DNA from: an uncultured Nocardiaceae bacterium
GTDB lineage: Bacteria > Actinomycetota > Actinomycetes > Mycobacteriales > Mycobacteriaceae
DNA: 23,341 nt
NCBI GenBank assembly: GCA_936936565.1
Contig: CAKZIX010000006.1
Span: forward strand, 1-23,341
Direction of reading: 5' to 3'
Position 1 is the first letter of the stretch; each line of letters begins with the position of its first letter. Under the pieces are notes generated by a model that saw only the letters and a list, made by a program, of their open reading frames with translations, was not told the DNA's origin and ran no database searches. Made by a program: the position numbers and the translations under genes. Positions 1-8,327 of this stretch are shown here, piece by piece.

Positions 1-1335
1 GAGCGAGTCGATCTTGGCGTCGCGGATGTACTGCTCGATCGGGTAGTCCTGCAGGTAGCCGGAGCCGCCGAGCGTCTGCAGCGATTCGGCGAGGTAGGCG
101 TAGGCGCGTTCGGAGCCGACCCCCTTCACGATCGGCAGCAGCAGGTCGTTGACGCGGTGCGCCAGCTCCGCGTCGGCGCCCGAAACATGCTGCGCCACAT
201 CGGAGTTCTGGTGCGAAGCGGTGTAGAGGTAGACGGCGCGCAGACCTTCGGCGTAGGCCTTCTGCAACATCAGCGAGCGGCGCACGTCCGGGTGGTGGAT
301 GATCGTCACCTTCGGCGCGGACTTGTCGGTCATCTGGGTGAGGTCGGCACCCTGCACGCGCTCCTTGGCGTAGGCGAGCGCGTTCAGATAGCCGGTCGAC
401 AGCGTGGCAATCGCCTTGGTGCCCACCAGCATTCGGGCGTACTCGATGACGTCGAACATCTGCGCGATGCCGTTGTGCACCTCGCCGACCAGCCAGCCGA
501 CGGCGGGCGTGCCGTGGCCGCCGAAGGTCAGCTCGCAGGTGGCCGAACCTTTCAGGCCCATCTTGTGCTCGACGTTGGTCACGAAAACGCCGTTGCGCTC
601 GCCGATTTCGCCCGTCTCCTTGTCGAAGTGGAACTTCGGCACGAAGAACAGCGACAGGCCCTTGGTGCCCGGTCCGGCGCCTTCCGGGCGCGCAAGGGTG
701 AGGTGGAAGATGTTCTCGTACAGGTCGCCCGAGTCGCCCGAGGTGATGAAGCGCTTCACGCCCTCGATGTGCCAGGTGCCGTCTTCCTGCTGAATCGCCT
801 TGGTGCGTCCGGCGCCGACATCCGAACCGGCGTCCGGCTCCGTCAGCACCATCGTCGCACCCCAATTGCGTTCCGCCGCAATGGCAGCCCACTTCTTCTG
901 CTCGTCGGTGCCGTTGTTGTAGAAGACGTTGGCCAGCGTGGCGCCCGCCCAGTACACGTGCGCGGCCGGGTTGGCGCCGAGGAACATTTCGACCATCGCC
1001 CAGTACAGCGCCTTCGGCGCCGGGGTGCCGCCGAGCTCGTCCGGCAGGCCGAGCCGGTCCCAGCCGCCCTCGAAGGCGGTGCGCAGCGACGTCTTCAGCG
1101 ACTCCGGCAGGATCGCCTCGTGCTTGTCGGGGTCGAATACCGGCGGGTTGCGGTCGGCGTCGGCGAACGAGGCAGCGTACGGGCCCTCCGCGAGCCGGCG
1201 GACCTCGTCGAGAATGGTCTTCGCGGTGTCCACGTCGAGGTCGCCGTAGGCGCCGGTTTCCAGCACTTCTTGAATGCGCAGAACTTCGAACAGGTTGAAC
1301 TCGAGATCGCGGACGTTGCTCTTGTAGTGGCTCAC
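1..1335 (-). CDS. fadE5: Acyl-CoA dehydrogenase, FadE5-like (5' part; runs off the left edge)
   Basis: The gene starts at a GTG (1333-1335) and 445 codons lie in the window. Acyl-CoA dehydrogenases are FAD enzymes that introduce the alpha-beta double bond of acyl-CoA in beta-oxidation. The N-terminus (MSHYKSNVRDLEFNLFEVL) closely matches my memory of M. tuberculosis FadE5, a protein of about 611 residues with a large N-terminal extension. Further in are the ACAD signatures LTEPDAGSDVGA (FAD/substrate contact) and a C-terminal helical-domain segment ending QTLGGSGYLQDYPIEQYIRD. The remaining roughly 165 residues lie outside the window. The start is supported by this N-terminal match and by a GGAGAG purine run just upstream. 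FadE5 is not a neighbour of glnA in M. tuberculosis, so this gene marks the far side of a synteny break. Family certain; FadE5 orthology likely. Confidence 0.93.
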   Translation of the reverse strand, partial: MSHYKSNVRDLEFNLFEVLRIQEVLETGAYGDLDVDTAKTILDEVRRLAEGPYAASFADADRNPPVFDPDKHEAILPESLKTSLRTAFEGGWDRLGLPDELGGTPAPKALYWAMVEMFLGANPAAHVYWAGATLANVFYNNGTDEQKKWAAIAAERNWGATMVLTEPDAGSDVGAGRTKAIQQEDGTWHIEGVKRFITSGDSGDLYENIFHLTLARPEGAGPGTKGLSLFFVPKFHFDKETGEIGERNGVFVTNVEHKMGLKGSATCELTFGGHGTPAVGWLVGEVHNGIAQMFDVIEYARMLVGTKAIATLSTGYLNALAYAKERVQGADLTQMTDKSAPKVTIIHHPDVRRSLMLQKAYAEGLRAVYLYTASHQNSDVAQHVSGADAELAHRVNDLLLPIVKGVGSERAYAYLAESLQTLGGSGYLQDYPIEQYIRDAKIDSL

Positions 1336-1455
1336 GAGGGCTCTCCGGTGGTCGGTGCGGGCTTCTGGAGTCGGCGAAGGTGCGAACCGCGGTTCAACAC
1401 CTACTGGCGAGTATAGAAACCTGTAACGACGCGTGCACAGCAACCACCGAGTCGG

Positions 1456-1746
1456 CTACGGCTGCAGGTCCGCCTCGCGGATCGGCGTCTCGCGGTTGTT
1501 CTCGATCTGGCAGAGCACCGCCACTGCTGCCGAACCGAGTTCCACCGCCTCCGGCGTCGGCTCTTCGTTGCCGCCCTCTTCCTCTTTGAGCAGTTGCACG
1601 ACGGTGCGCTGCTGCTCGTCCTTGTCCTGCGCGAGGTACTCCCGACACGTGGTGTCGCCGCCGTTGTTGACGACATCCTTGGCCGCGTCGCAGCTGAGGA
1701 TCGAAAGTGTAAGTGCGGCAAGGATGATCGCCAGTTTCGTTTTCAT
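1456..1746 (-). CDS. Small exported HdeA-like protein, probable lipoprotein
   Basis: This is a 96-residue protein. I chose the ATG at 1744-1746 rather than the longer open frame because a GGAG lies 7 bases upstream and a signal peptide starts exactly there: MKTK followed by a hydrophobic stretch to about residue 18, then Cys19 in an ILSC context that resembles a lipobox. The mature part is acidic, with Cys34 (GDTTCREYL) and Cys79 (AVLCQIEN). That pair and its spacing resemble the HdeA/HdeB family, whose E. coli member is a periplasmic acid-stress chaperone held by one disulfide. I infer a cell-envelope protein with an HdeA-like fold. A chaperone role is not shown. It lies 120 bp upstream of the acyl-CoA dehydrogenase in the same direction, and co-transcription is possible. 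Confidence 0.7.
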   Translation of the reverse strand: MKTKLAIILAALTLSILSCDAAKDVVNNGGDTTCREYLAQDKDEQQRTVVQLLKEEEGGNEEPTPEAVELGSAAVAVLCQIENNRETPIREADLQP

Positions 1747-1814
1747 GTCGGGCTCCAGGTTGTGCTGACTCTTCAGGCGGGACCTACCCGGGGCCGGGGC
1801 GCAGAAACGCGGGA

Positions 1815-1839
1815 ACCCGCACGGCGTGGCCGTGCGGGT
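1815..1839. terminator. Perfect 10-bp stem-loop upstream of the HdeA-like gene
   Basis: The arms acccgcacgg (1815-1824) and ccgtgcgggt (1830-1839) pair perfectly around a 5-base loop. No clear T-run follows on either strand. It could be a factor-independent-like terminator of a minus-strand transcript from upstream, or a 5'-leader structure of the HdeA-like gene 68 bp further on. The hairpin is certain; its role is inferred. Confidence 0.5.
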
Positions 1840-1859
1840 CCGATTACGTCGCTGATGAG

Positions 1860-1875
1860 TCGACGTAGACGTCGA
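1860..1875. promoter_or_regulatory. 16-bp palindrome, possible operator
   Basis: Arms TCGACGT and ACGTCGA (1860-1866, 1869-1875) flank two bases, giving an almost perfect palindrome about 115 bp upstream of the HdeA-like start. The size and symmetry would suit a dimeric repressor, but no regulator gene is nearby and no matching promoter hexamers are convincing. Confidence 0.25.
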
Positions 1876-2552
1876 GGTACTGTTCACAAGCGCCACTGAC
1901 TTTCACCTTTGTTATCGGTGCCCTACCTGTCGGGGGACACCTAGTGGATTGGGGTCGCCACTAACGCCCGTCAGCTCTGGCTCGGCCGTTACATCGTCCC
2001 TCGTGCGCGGGGCCGCCGGCGGACCACCGGAAAGTACCAGCGGCCAGCCAAGGATCGATCATGGAGGCGTCGAGCCGCCGATCCGGCAGCTGCTAGCGCC
2101 GACCATGCCGGCGCGGTGACCGCCGACACAGATAAATCCGATCAGGGTCGCTGAGCGTGCTCATGGATCGCATGGCGGGAATTACGGGTGATCTACTCCC
2201 AGCCGGACCCGGCGTCGCGGATCGACTCCGGCCCGGGCAACCGGCCCAGTGTGACGTGGGGGCCGCCGGTGGACCCCCGCTCGGGTCCGGACAGCTCGGC
2301 CAGTCGCCGGTGCTGGTCATTGTGTCGGGTTACTCGCAGATGACCACCCGGGCGATCCGGTCCGCCAGAGCACCGCAACACCAATGTCAGCGAACCAAGT
2401 GATGCGGGCTCGACGCCCCGGTCATGCCACGGCAGCGGATGAACATGGCATGCTTAGTGTTCGCTGGCAGAGCTCGTTCGGCGCTCAGGGTTTATCCAGC
2501 CCAGCCCAGCCGGGCGGAACCCGGTAGTCGATCTTCACGAACTCGCCCTCAG
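1876..2552. other. Intergenic stretch of about 680 bp, no convincing gene
   Basis: This stretch lies between the HdeA-like gene and the 3' end of the res gene. Open frames here are short and overlap on both strands, and none has a start signal or a recognisable product. A plus-strand frame at about 2165-2340 and a minus-strand tail at 2485-2538 look faintly protein-like (for example KIDYRVPPGWAGLDKP just beyond the res stop). They may be remnants of genes lost when the island inserted. A short inverted repeat (TAGTGG 1942-1947, CCACTA 1958-1963) is also present. I see no tRNA, transposase or integrase. Confidence 0.5.
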
Positions 2553-5500
2553 CTATGCACCCACGAGCTGGAGCAGGTTCTCGAACGTGTCGACAACGTC
2601 GTAGGTGACGTTTTCGGTACCTGCCTTCTCGTTGAGCGACCTGAAGAACTTCCGGGCACACTCAATCTTTGCTTCCTCGACTCCCTTGAGCTGGAGCGTG
2701 GACATCGAGCCCTTGGTCTCGGCGACGAAGTAGACGTGCTTGACCTTGCCATCGCGGAAGGCGATAGCCCAGTCCGGGTTGTAGTCGCCGACTGGGGTTG
2801 GGATGAAGAATCCGCGCGGCAGCTTGGAGTAAACAACGACCTCGTCGCTGACGTCGAGCTTCTCGACGAACAACCGTTCGACCTTCGAGTCGGTGACCAC
2901 GTACTCGTAGACGCTCTTCTTGAGCTTGTCGCCGGCCTTCGACAGGTCTTGCGCGGTCTGATTCTCGGTGAAGATCGAGGAGTCGTAGCGGCCATCGAGC
3001 GGGTCGTAGCTGAGGTGCTCGACGATCACCGTGGCCTTCTGCTCGTTGATGAGCCGGGTGGCCTCGGTGATGAACTGCTCGGGGTTCTGCTTGAACTTCG
3101 CGAACGTGCCGGGGTTGATGCCCGTTAGGACTGCCGCGCAGGTCCGGCGGGTGAGCTGGGTCTTCTCCGCGATTTCGCCGAGCAGGTCGTACTTCACTGT
3201 GGAACCCGCAGAGACGGCTGAGTGCTCGACCTTCGTCTCCGACACCTTGAATCCGGTCCCTGCTTCGAGCTGCTCGACTTCAAGTCCCACGACCTGCTTG
3301 CCGGCCTCGACGAGGTACTGCATGACTGTCACGTTGAGCGACTTGTCGAGTGTGTGGATGCAGTTCTTGATCAGCTCGGAGGAGTCGAACTCGACTTGGT
3401 AGACGGACTTGTGGTTGATGCGGCTCCACAGCTCTTGGAACTCGCGCTTCTTGAAGTTCGTCTCGTTCAGCGGGACCTTCTTCGGCTTGCGACCGTCGGT
3501 CGGCTTGGGCACGTCCAGGTACAGCGCATCGACGAGCGGCCACACGAAGTCGATGACCGGCTTGAGCACTTCCGCCATGGGTGCGGTGCGCGTTCCGTCG
3601 GCTCGGGCGTCCCTGTACGCCTGCGTCACCAGGCCGTCGTCGTCGATGTAGTCGTTACGGATCAGGTGGTTGTAAAGCGCCTGCGCGAGCGACTTCTCCA
3701 CCACACTGGTGGAGCCGTCGGCGAGCCTGATCTGTTTGCCGATGAAGTAGTCGACGGTCGCCTTGCGCGGGCGGGCCGACAACGACTCGATGATTTCCTT
3801 CTGCAGGGCGGTGACGAAGTCGGTGTACGACTCGTCGGTGACGACGGTTAGCTCGTTGATGTCGTGGACGGTGATGGGGTTGTCCATCCGCTCGCCGTGC
3901 TGGTCGACCGACAGGCGCAGGCCTCGGCCGATCTCCTGTCGCCGTGTGGTGGTGTTGTCGCTCTTCTTGAGCATGCCCATGACAAACACATTTGGGTTGT
4001 CCCAGCCCTCGCGCAGCGCCGAATGCGACCAGATGAACCGCACTGGCTCCTCGAACGACAGAAGCCGCTCCTTGTCCTTGAGGATCAGGTCGTAGGCATC
4101 GACGTCGTCCGACTGGCCCGCGAAGTCGCCACGCGCGGCGATCTTGCCGTCGATGGAGCGGCCGGTCTTCTTGTCGATCGAGAAGTAGCCCTCGTGCGTC
4201 GACCGCACCGGAATCGCCTCGACATGCGCGCGGTACCGCTCGGCGGCCTCGTCGAAGTCGAGCTGGCCCAGGTAGTCAGCGAGCACCGCCTCGTATTCCT
4301 CCTCGAACACGCAGGCGTACTCGCCCAGCGTGTCCGCGCGGTCGTAGTCGCGGTACTTGGCCACCTCGTCGATGAAGAACAGCGACAGCGCCTTGATACC
4401 TTGCGCGAACAGCTCGCGCTCTTTATCGAGGTGGGCACGGATGACTTCCCGGATCTGGATGCGGCGCTTCACGTCGTCGGTCACATCCTGGGTGACCTCG
4501 CCGGCGCCGATGATGTCGCCGTTGCTCAGCTCGACCGTGTCGCGGTTCGCATCGACATCCCGGATGAACAACCCCTTGTACGCCTCGATGCCGCCGGAGA
4601 TGTCGTGCAGATTCATGCCCTGGCTCAGCCGCTTCACCTGCCGCCTGATGCCCTGGGCGGTCTGCACCTCCAGTTCGACCCGAGCCTTCGGGAAGTCCGT
4701 ACCTTTGCCGACCTCCAGCCCGTCCACATACAGGTAGGCGGTGCTGCCGGCCAGGTGCTTGACCGTGATGCCGCGCACCGCGATCTTCTTCACCAGCTTC
4801 TGGTTGTACGCATCCACGGCGTCCAGGCGGTGCACCTTGGTGCGCTCGATCTTGTGGGTCGCCGAGTAGCGTAAAGCGAACAGCGCCTTGAACAACCCGA
4901 GCGCCTCCAGCGATTTCGACGGCTTCTTCCCATCGCCCTCGATCTTCTGCGGTTCATCGATGATCAGAATCGGACGGTTCGCCGCGATCACGTCGATCGG
5001 CCTTCGCGACTGGAAGTCGTCGAGCACCTCGTAGATGCGGCGGGCGTCCTTGCCGGTGGCGTTGAACGCCTGGATGTTGATGATCATCACCTGCACGCCC
5101 GAGTCGGAGGAGAATCGCTCCAGCTCATGCAGCCGCGAGGAGTTGTAGACGAACGTGCGAGGCTTGGTGCCGTAGAGCTGCTGGAAGTGCTCGGCGGTGA
5201 TGTCGAAGGACTTCTTCACGCCCTCGCGGATCGCAATCGACGGCACGACCACGATGTACTTCGACCACCCGTACCGCTTGTGCAGCTCCATGATCGTCTT
5301 GATGTACACATAGGTCTTGCCCGTACCGGTCTCCATCTCGACGTCGAGATTGATCGGGGCCGCTGACTTCTTGACGGGATCCTTGAGGTTCCTCGACTGC
5401 TCCAGCCCGCGTGCCTGTTGCACCCGATGCACGTTCGCCAGTAGCTGTGGGGGAGTCAGAGCGATCTCCGCGTTGCGCAGACCGGCGTCCTCCAGCATGG

Positions 5501-5630
5501 GTTGCGCAGCGTCCTTGCCGGGGTCGATGCGGTACTTCACGCCGTCGGCGTAAGGCTGCCCGGTGAACACGTCGACAACGGCATGGACGGCCTCGGTCTG
5601 GTAGGGCTGGATCTTGAACTGGAGCTTCAT
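2553..5630 (-). CDS. res: Type III restriction enzyme Res subunit (helicase-nuclease)
   Basis: This 1025-residue protein is close to the usual Res length. Res translocates or switches on DNA using ATP and cuts when two complexes meet head to head. Superfamily 2 motifs are in order: ETGTGKT at 100-106 (Walker A), DEPQ at 225-228 (motif II), SATH at 256-259 (motif III), REGWDNPNVF around 540-549 (motif V) and RRQEIGRGLRL around 563-573 (motif VI). The C-terminal nuclease has a PD-(D/E)xK core at Asp953, Glu971 and Lys973 (NPDWAI ... AETKG). It starts 4 bp after the mod stop codon, the usual mod-res arrangement, and is the last gene of the five-ORF operon. All catalytic residues are present, so it should be active. 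Family assignment is firm; recognition sequence unknown. Confidence 0.95.
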   Translation of the reverse strand: MKLQFKIQPYQTEAVHAVVDVFTGQPYADGVKYRIDPGKDAAQPMLEDAGLRNAEIALTPPQLLANVHRVQQARGLEQSRNLKDPVKKSAAPINLDVEMETGTGKTYVYIKTIMELHKRYGWSKYIVVVPSIAIREGVKKSFDITAEHFQQLYGTKPRTFVYNSSRLHELERFSSDSGVQVMIINIQAFNATGKDARRIYEVLDDFQSRRPIDVIAANRPILIIDEPQKIEGDGKKPSKSLEALGLFKALFALRYSATHKIERTKVHRLDAVDAYNQKLVKKIAVRGITVKHLAGSTAYLYVDGLEVGKGTDFPKARVELEVQTAQGIRRQVKRLSQGMNLHDISGGIEAYKGLFIRDVDANRDTVELSNGDIIGAGEVTQDVTDDVKRRIQIREVIRAHLDKERELFAQGIKALSLFFIDEVAKYRDYDRADTLGEYACVFEEEYEAVLADYLGQLDFDEAAERYRAHVEAIPVRSTHEGYFSIDKKTGRSIDGKIAARGDFAGQSDDVDAYDLILKDKERLLSFEEPVRFIWSHSALREGWDNPNVFVMGMLKKSDNTTTRRQEIGRGLRLSVDQHGERMDNPITVHDINELTVVTDESYTDFVTALQKEIIESLSARPRKATVDYFIGKQIRLADGSTSVVEKSLAQALYNHLIRNDYIDDDGLVTQAYRDARADGTRTAPMAEVLKPVIDFVWPLVDALYLDVPKPTDGRKPKKVPLNETNFKKREFQELWSRINHKSVYQVEFDSSELIKNCIHTLDKSLNVTVMQYLVEAGKQVVGLEVEQLEAGTGFKVSETKVEHSAVSAGSTVKYDLLGEIAEKTQLTRRTCAAVLTGINPGTFAKFKQNPEQFITEATRLINEQKATVIVEHLSYDPLDGRYDSSIFTENQTAQDLSKAGDKLKKSVYEYVVTDSKVERLFVEKLDVSDEVVVYSKLPRGFFIPTPVGDYNPDWAIAFRDGKVKHVYFVAETKGSMSTLQLKGVEEAKIECARKFFRSLNEKAGTENVTYDVVDTFENLLQLVGA

Positions 5631-5634
5631 CGGG

Positions 5635-7617
5635 TCAGATCGTCCTTACCTTTGTGTCGGGTGACACTTCGCGGAAGATCTGCTCAGCGTTGATGCGGGC
5701 GGCGTCGCTCGGGAAGCCCACATCCAGGAAGACGGCGCGCTCCGGATGCCTCGCCGCGATCGTCCTCACGACTTCGTCGGTCACCTCTTCGGCAAAGCAC
5801 GCCATCAGTCCATTATCGGCAATGGACAGCACTCGCCGGTCTCCGATCTCCTCGACCCGGATTGACTCGGCGAGATCGAGCCCCCAGTCGAGTAGCACTT
5901 GGAAAAACAGATCTTCGTCTGTGCGGCCTGGCTTCACGCTCTCGACGGCGTCGGTTAGCGAGATCTGTACCAAGTCGCCGGCGGTCGCGAGCGTGTCAGC
6001 AATGTTGGTCGTGGCCACATGTAGCGATCGGAAGCCGATGTCGAGATTGGTACCTGGCAGGCCAGGCTTCTGCTTCACCTGTGTGCCGGCGCGGCGCAGG
6101 CGCTCACGGGCGATATCGGCGATAGTGGCGAAGCCGTGGGTCCATGCAACACTCTTCTGAGGAACCGGCTCAGCGACCTGGACTAAGATGTATCGCCTGC
6201 GGCTTCCGGTAGATCTGTTAAGGCTCAGAACTGCGTGGCCCGTCGAGGCAGAGCCAGCGAAGAAATCGACCACTGTGTCGTCCGGACCACTGAGGTACTC
6301 AATGACGCGACGCAAGTCTCTCCAGTTCTTCGGATTATCGAAGACTTTGCCATCCATGAGCTTCATGAAGTCCACCGCAGCAGTCTGGGCGTAGCTGTAG
6401 TGGACGGACCCCATCACTAGCCCTTCGGACTCGAACAAGTACCGGATGAAACGCGGAAGCGTCGTCTCGTCAGGTCCGAAGACGACGTGTCCGTTTGCCA
6501 CCATCTCATCGAATCGCGCCTTGGTTGAGAAGACCCACCCGCGCGGAGGGACCTTGCAAAGGTTCCCAGTAACGGGATGTGTGACGTCGTAGCGAGGACC
6601 ACCACCTCCGGGCCACGAAATGTCGCCATCATCCCGAAATGGACCCCTTGGTCCAACCTTAGAGAACCGGCCAAGCTTTCGACGCTCGTCATCCGCCGGG
6701 AACGATGCGGTCCACGTTCGCCACTCCGCCCGTATCGCCTCCCAGTCGTCGCCTAGCGCCTGCCTAGCCTTGGCGACGAATTCACGCGCCTCGCCGATCC
6801 CAGCTTGAGGTTCCCGCAGACGAATGCCGAGTTCGGTCAGGAATGTCTTGTCCCGGGCGTACACGAGCATGTACTCGTGGCCGACCGAGAAGAATCGCGC
6901 GTCATTCTTGCGGTTGCGGTCCCAGACGAGCACAGCAAGCTTGTTCGACGCCCCCATTACTTCGTCGAGCAGCAATTCCATCGTCGAGAACTCGGCATCG
7001 TCGATGCTGACGACGATGTATCCGTCCTGCTTTAGCAGCGTCTTCGCGAGCTTCAGTCGTGGGTAGATCATGTTGAGCCAGTCAGAGTGGAACCGGCCGT
7101 TCGAGTCAATGTTCGAACGTAGCCGTTCACCAGCGTCGTTGGCTTGACCGGACCGCACGAGATGTTCGCTCGTTCCTTCGGAATAATCGTCTGGATAGAC
7201 GAACTCATCGTTGCCCGTGTTGTACGGCGGGTCGATGTATATCAGCTTGACCCTGCCGAGGTATGACTCCTGGAGCAGCTTGAGTGCCTCAAGGTTGTCA
7301 CCCTCGATGAAAAGGTTCCGGGTCGTGTCGAAGTCGACCGACTCCCCGCGGACAGGGCGCAAGGTCTTGGCGATCGGCGCGTTAGCAGCGAAGGCAGCCG
7401 CGCGCTTGCCGGGCCAGTCGAGCTGATAGCGCTCCTGTGGCCCATCAATGATGTGGTCGGAGAGTTCCTGGCGCAGCAGATCGAAGTCGACGGCGCGTAC
7501 CGCGGTGCCGTTGGAGCCGACAGTCTCGGTGACGACCGTGGGGAATAGCTCGGCGATAGCGTCGATGTTTCGCTGAGTCAGGTCTGGCGAGTGCATCGGG
7601 AGCTTGTCCACGGTCAT
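5635..7617 (-). CDS. mod: Type III DNA adenine methyltransferase Mod subunit
   Basis: This is a 660-residue site-specific DNA methyltransferase. The catalytic motif DPPYNTG (motif IV, residues 129-135) comes before the AdoMet-binding motif DFFAGSASTGHAV (motif I, 451-463). That order is the beta class typical of type III Mod N6-adenine methylases. The long middle segment (about 200-430) holds the target-recognition region, so specificity is built in and no separate S subunit is needed. FAGSAST departs slightly from the common FAGSGTT but occurs in this family. Its ATG overlaps the DUF4391 stop by 4 bp (ATGA), which implies translational coupling. Mod protects host DNA and supplies recognition for Res. 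Confidence 0.95.
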   Translation of the reverse strand: MTVDKLPMHSPDLTQRNIDAIAELFPTVVTETVGSNGTAVRAVDFDLLRQELSDHIIDGPQERYQLDWPGKRAAAFAANAPIAKTLRPVRGESVDFDTTRNLFIEGDNLEALKLLQESYLGRVKLIYIDPPYNTGNDEFVYPDDYSEGTSEHLVRSGQANDAGERLRSNIDSNGRFHSDWLNMIYPRLKLAKTLLKQDGYIVVSIDDAEFSTMELLLDEVMGASNKLAVLVWDRNRKNDARFFSVGHEYMLVYARDKTFLTELGIRLREPQAGIGEAREFVAKARQALGDDWEAIRAEWRTWTASFPADDERRKLGRFSKVGPRGPFRDDGDISWPGGGGPRYDVTHPVTGNLCKVPPRGWVFSTKARFDEMVANGHVVFGPDETTLPRFIRYLFESEGLVMGSVHYSYAQTAAVDFMKLMDGKVFDNPKNWRDLRRVIEYLSGPDDTVVDFFAGSASTGHAVLSLNRSTGSRRRYILVQVAEPVPQKSVAWTHGFATIADIARERLRRAGTQVKQKPGLPGTNLDIGFRSLHVATTNIADTLATAGDLVQISLTDAVESVKPGRTDEDLFFQVLLDWGLDLAESIRVEEIGDRRVLSIADNGLMACFAEEVTDEVVRTIAARHPERAVFLDVGFPSDAARINAEQIFREVSPDTKVRTI

Positions 7618-8327
7618 TCCTTGTTGTTCGGGCTGCGGTCGGTCAGCTCGTTGAGCATTGCGGTGCGATCCCTGATCTGTTTGCGAAGTTCGATCTTGCG
7701 GTTCAGTTGTGGTTCGGTGCGCCGCTTCTTGTCCAGGGCGGCGATCTCGCGCTCGAGCTTGCGGGCGCGGCCCAGCCTTTCGGTTGCCTGTGACACTGTT
7801 TCGCCGATGCGCGCTCGAACCGGCAGCAGCGACATGAGGATCATCTCGTACAGGCCCGGCAGATTGAGCGCTGTGGGTAGAGGTCGGCGGGGTGCTTCAG
7901 AGGGTTGCCAGTCGGTCGTGAAGTACGGTCCGATCTTTGGCACTTTGCCGTCGAGCGCCTTCTGGGCCGCGACCATGCGCAGACGGTCCTTACTGGCGAC
8001 TTCGAAGACGATCGGGAAATGCACAGATCTGTCGATGGCGGTAAGCACGTCGTCGGAGACGTCCTCGCCCTTTGTCTCGACTGTGAAGATCTGGATCTCG
8101 GGCACCGTGGTCGTGCCGCGCAGGTGGATGGTGTCGTCGGCGAGCTTGTAGGCCCAGGTGATGCGTTGAACGTCATCGACGAATTTCTCGCGCAGGGCTG
8201 TGCGGACGTTGCCGTGCTCGTAGAACTTCGCCTTCGGGATGGTACGGCCGAACAGGGCGTTCGCGGGCCAGCGGTACAGGACCGGGGTGGTTTCGGCAGT
8301 TTCGGCCGCTGGTGAAACGTCAGTCAT
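7614..8327 (-). CDS. DUF4391 domain protein of the restriction island
   Basis: This 237-residue protein matches what I know of the DUF4391 family, which is often found next to a helicase and type III R-M genes. The N-terminal half contains a conserved-looking beta-rich core (LYRWPANALFGRTIPKAKFY; ITWAYKLADDTIHL; EIQIFTVETKGEDV). The VETKG segment could be the E-x-K of a PD-(D/E)xK-like nuclease fold, but I do not see the full set of residues. The C-terminal 70 residues are charged and probably a coiled coil (LEREIAALDKKRRTE), suggesting a protein-protein interface. The start overlaps the helicase end by 8 bp and its stop overlaps the mod start. It is probably an accessory linking helicase and R-M core. 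The family call is from memory; molecular role unknown. Confidence 0.8.
   Translation of the reverse strand: MTDVSPAAETAETTPVLYRWPANALFGRTIPKAKFYEHGNVRTALREKFVDDVQRITWAYKLADDTIHLRGTTTVPEIQIFTVETKGEDVSDDVLTAIDRSVHFPIVFEVASKDRLRMVAAQKALDGKVPKIGPYFTTDWQPSEAPRRPLPTALNLPGLYEMILMSLLPVRARIGETVSQATERLGRARKLEREIAALDKKRRTEPQLNRKIELRKQIRDRTAMLNELTDRSPNNKE

Noticed and set aside
157..1416. Long plus-strand open frame of 419 codons
   Set aside because: It is antisense to the acyl-CoA dehydrogenase, which has clear family motifs. High-GC genes give long open frames on the opposite strand.
1746..1896. Longer start for the HdeA-like gene at 1896
   Set aside because: The extra 50 residues are arginine/threonine-rich and precede a clear signal peptide with its own GGAG site.
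1838..1906. Short minus-strand frame ending GACEQYLDVYVDSSAT just before the hairpin at 1815
   Set aside because: It is protein-like and followed by a stem-loop, but only about 20 codons with no good start. It may be the tail of a lost gene and is too weak to annotate.
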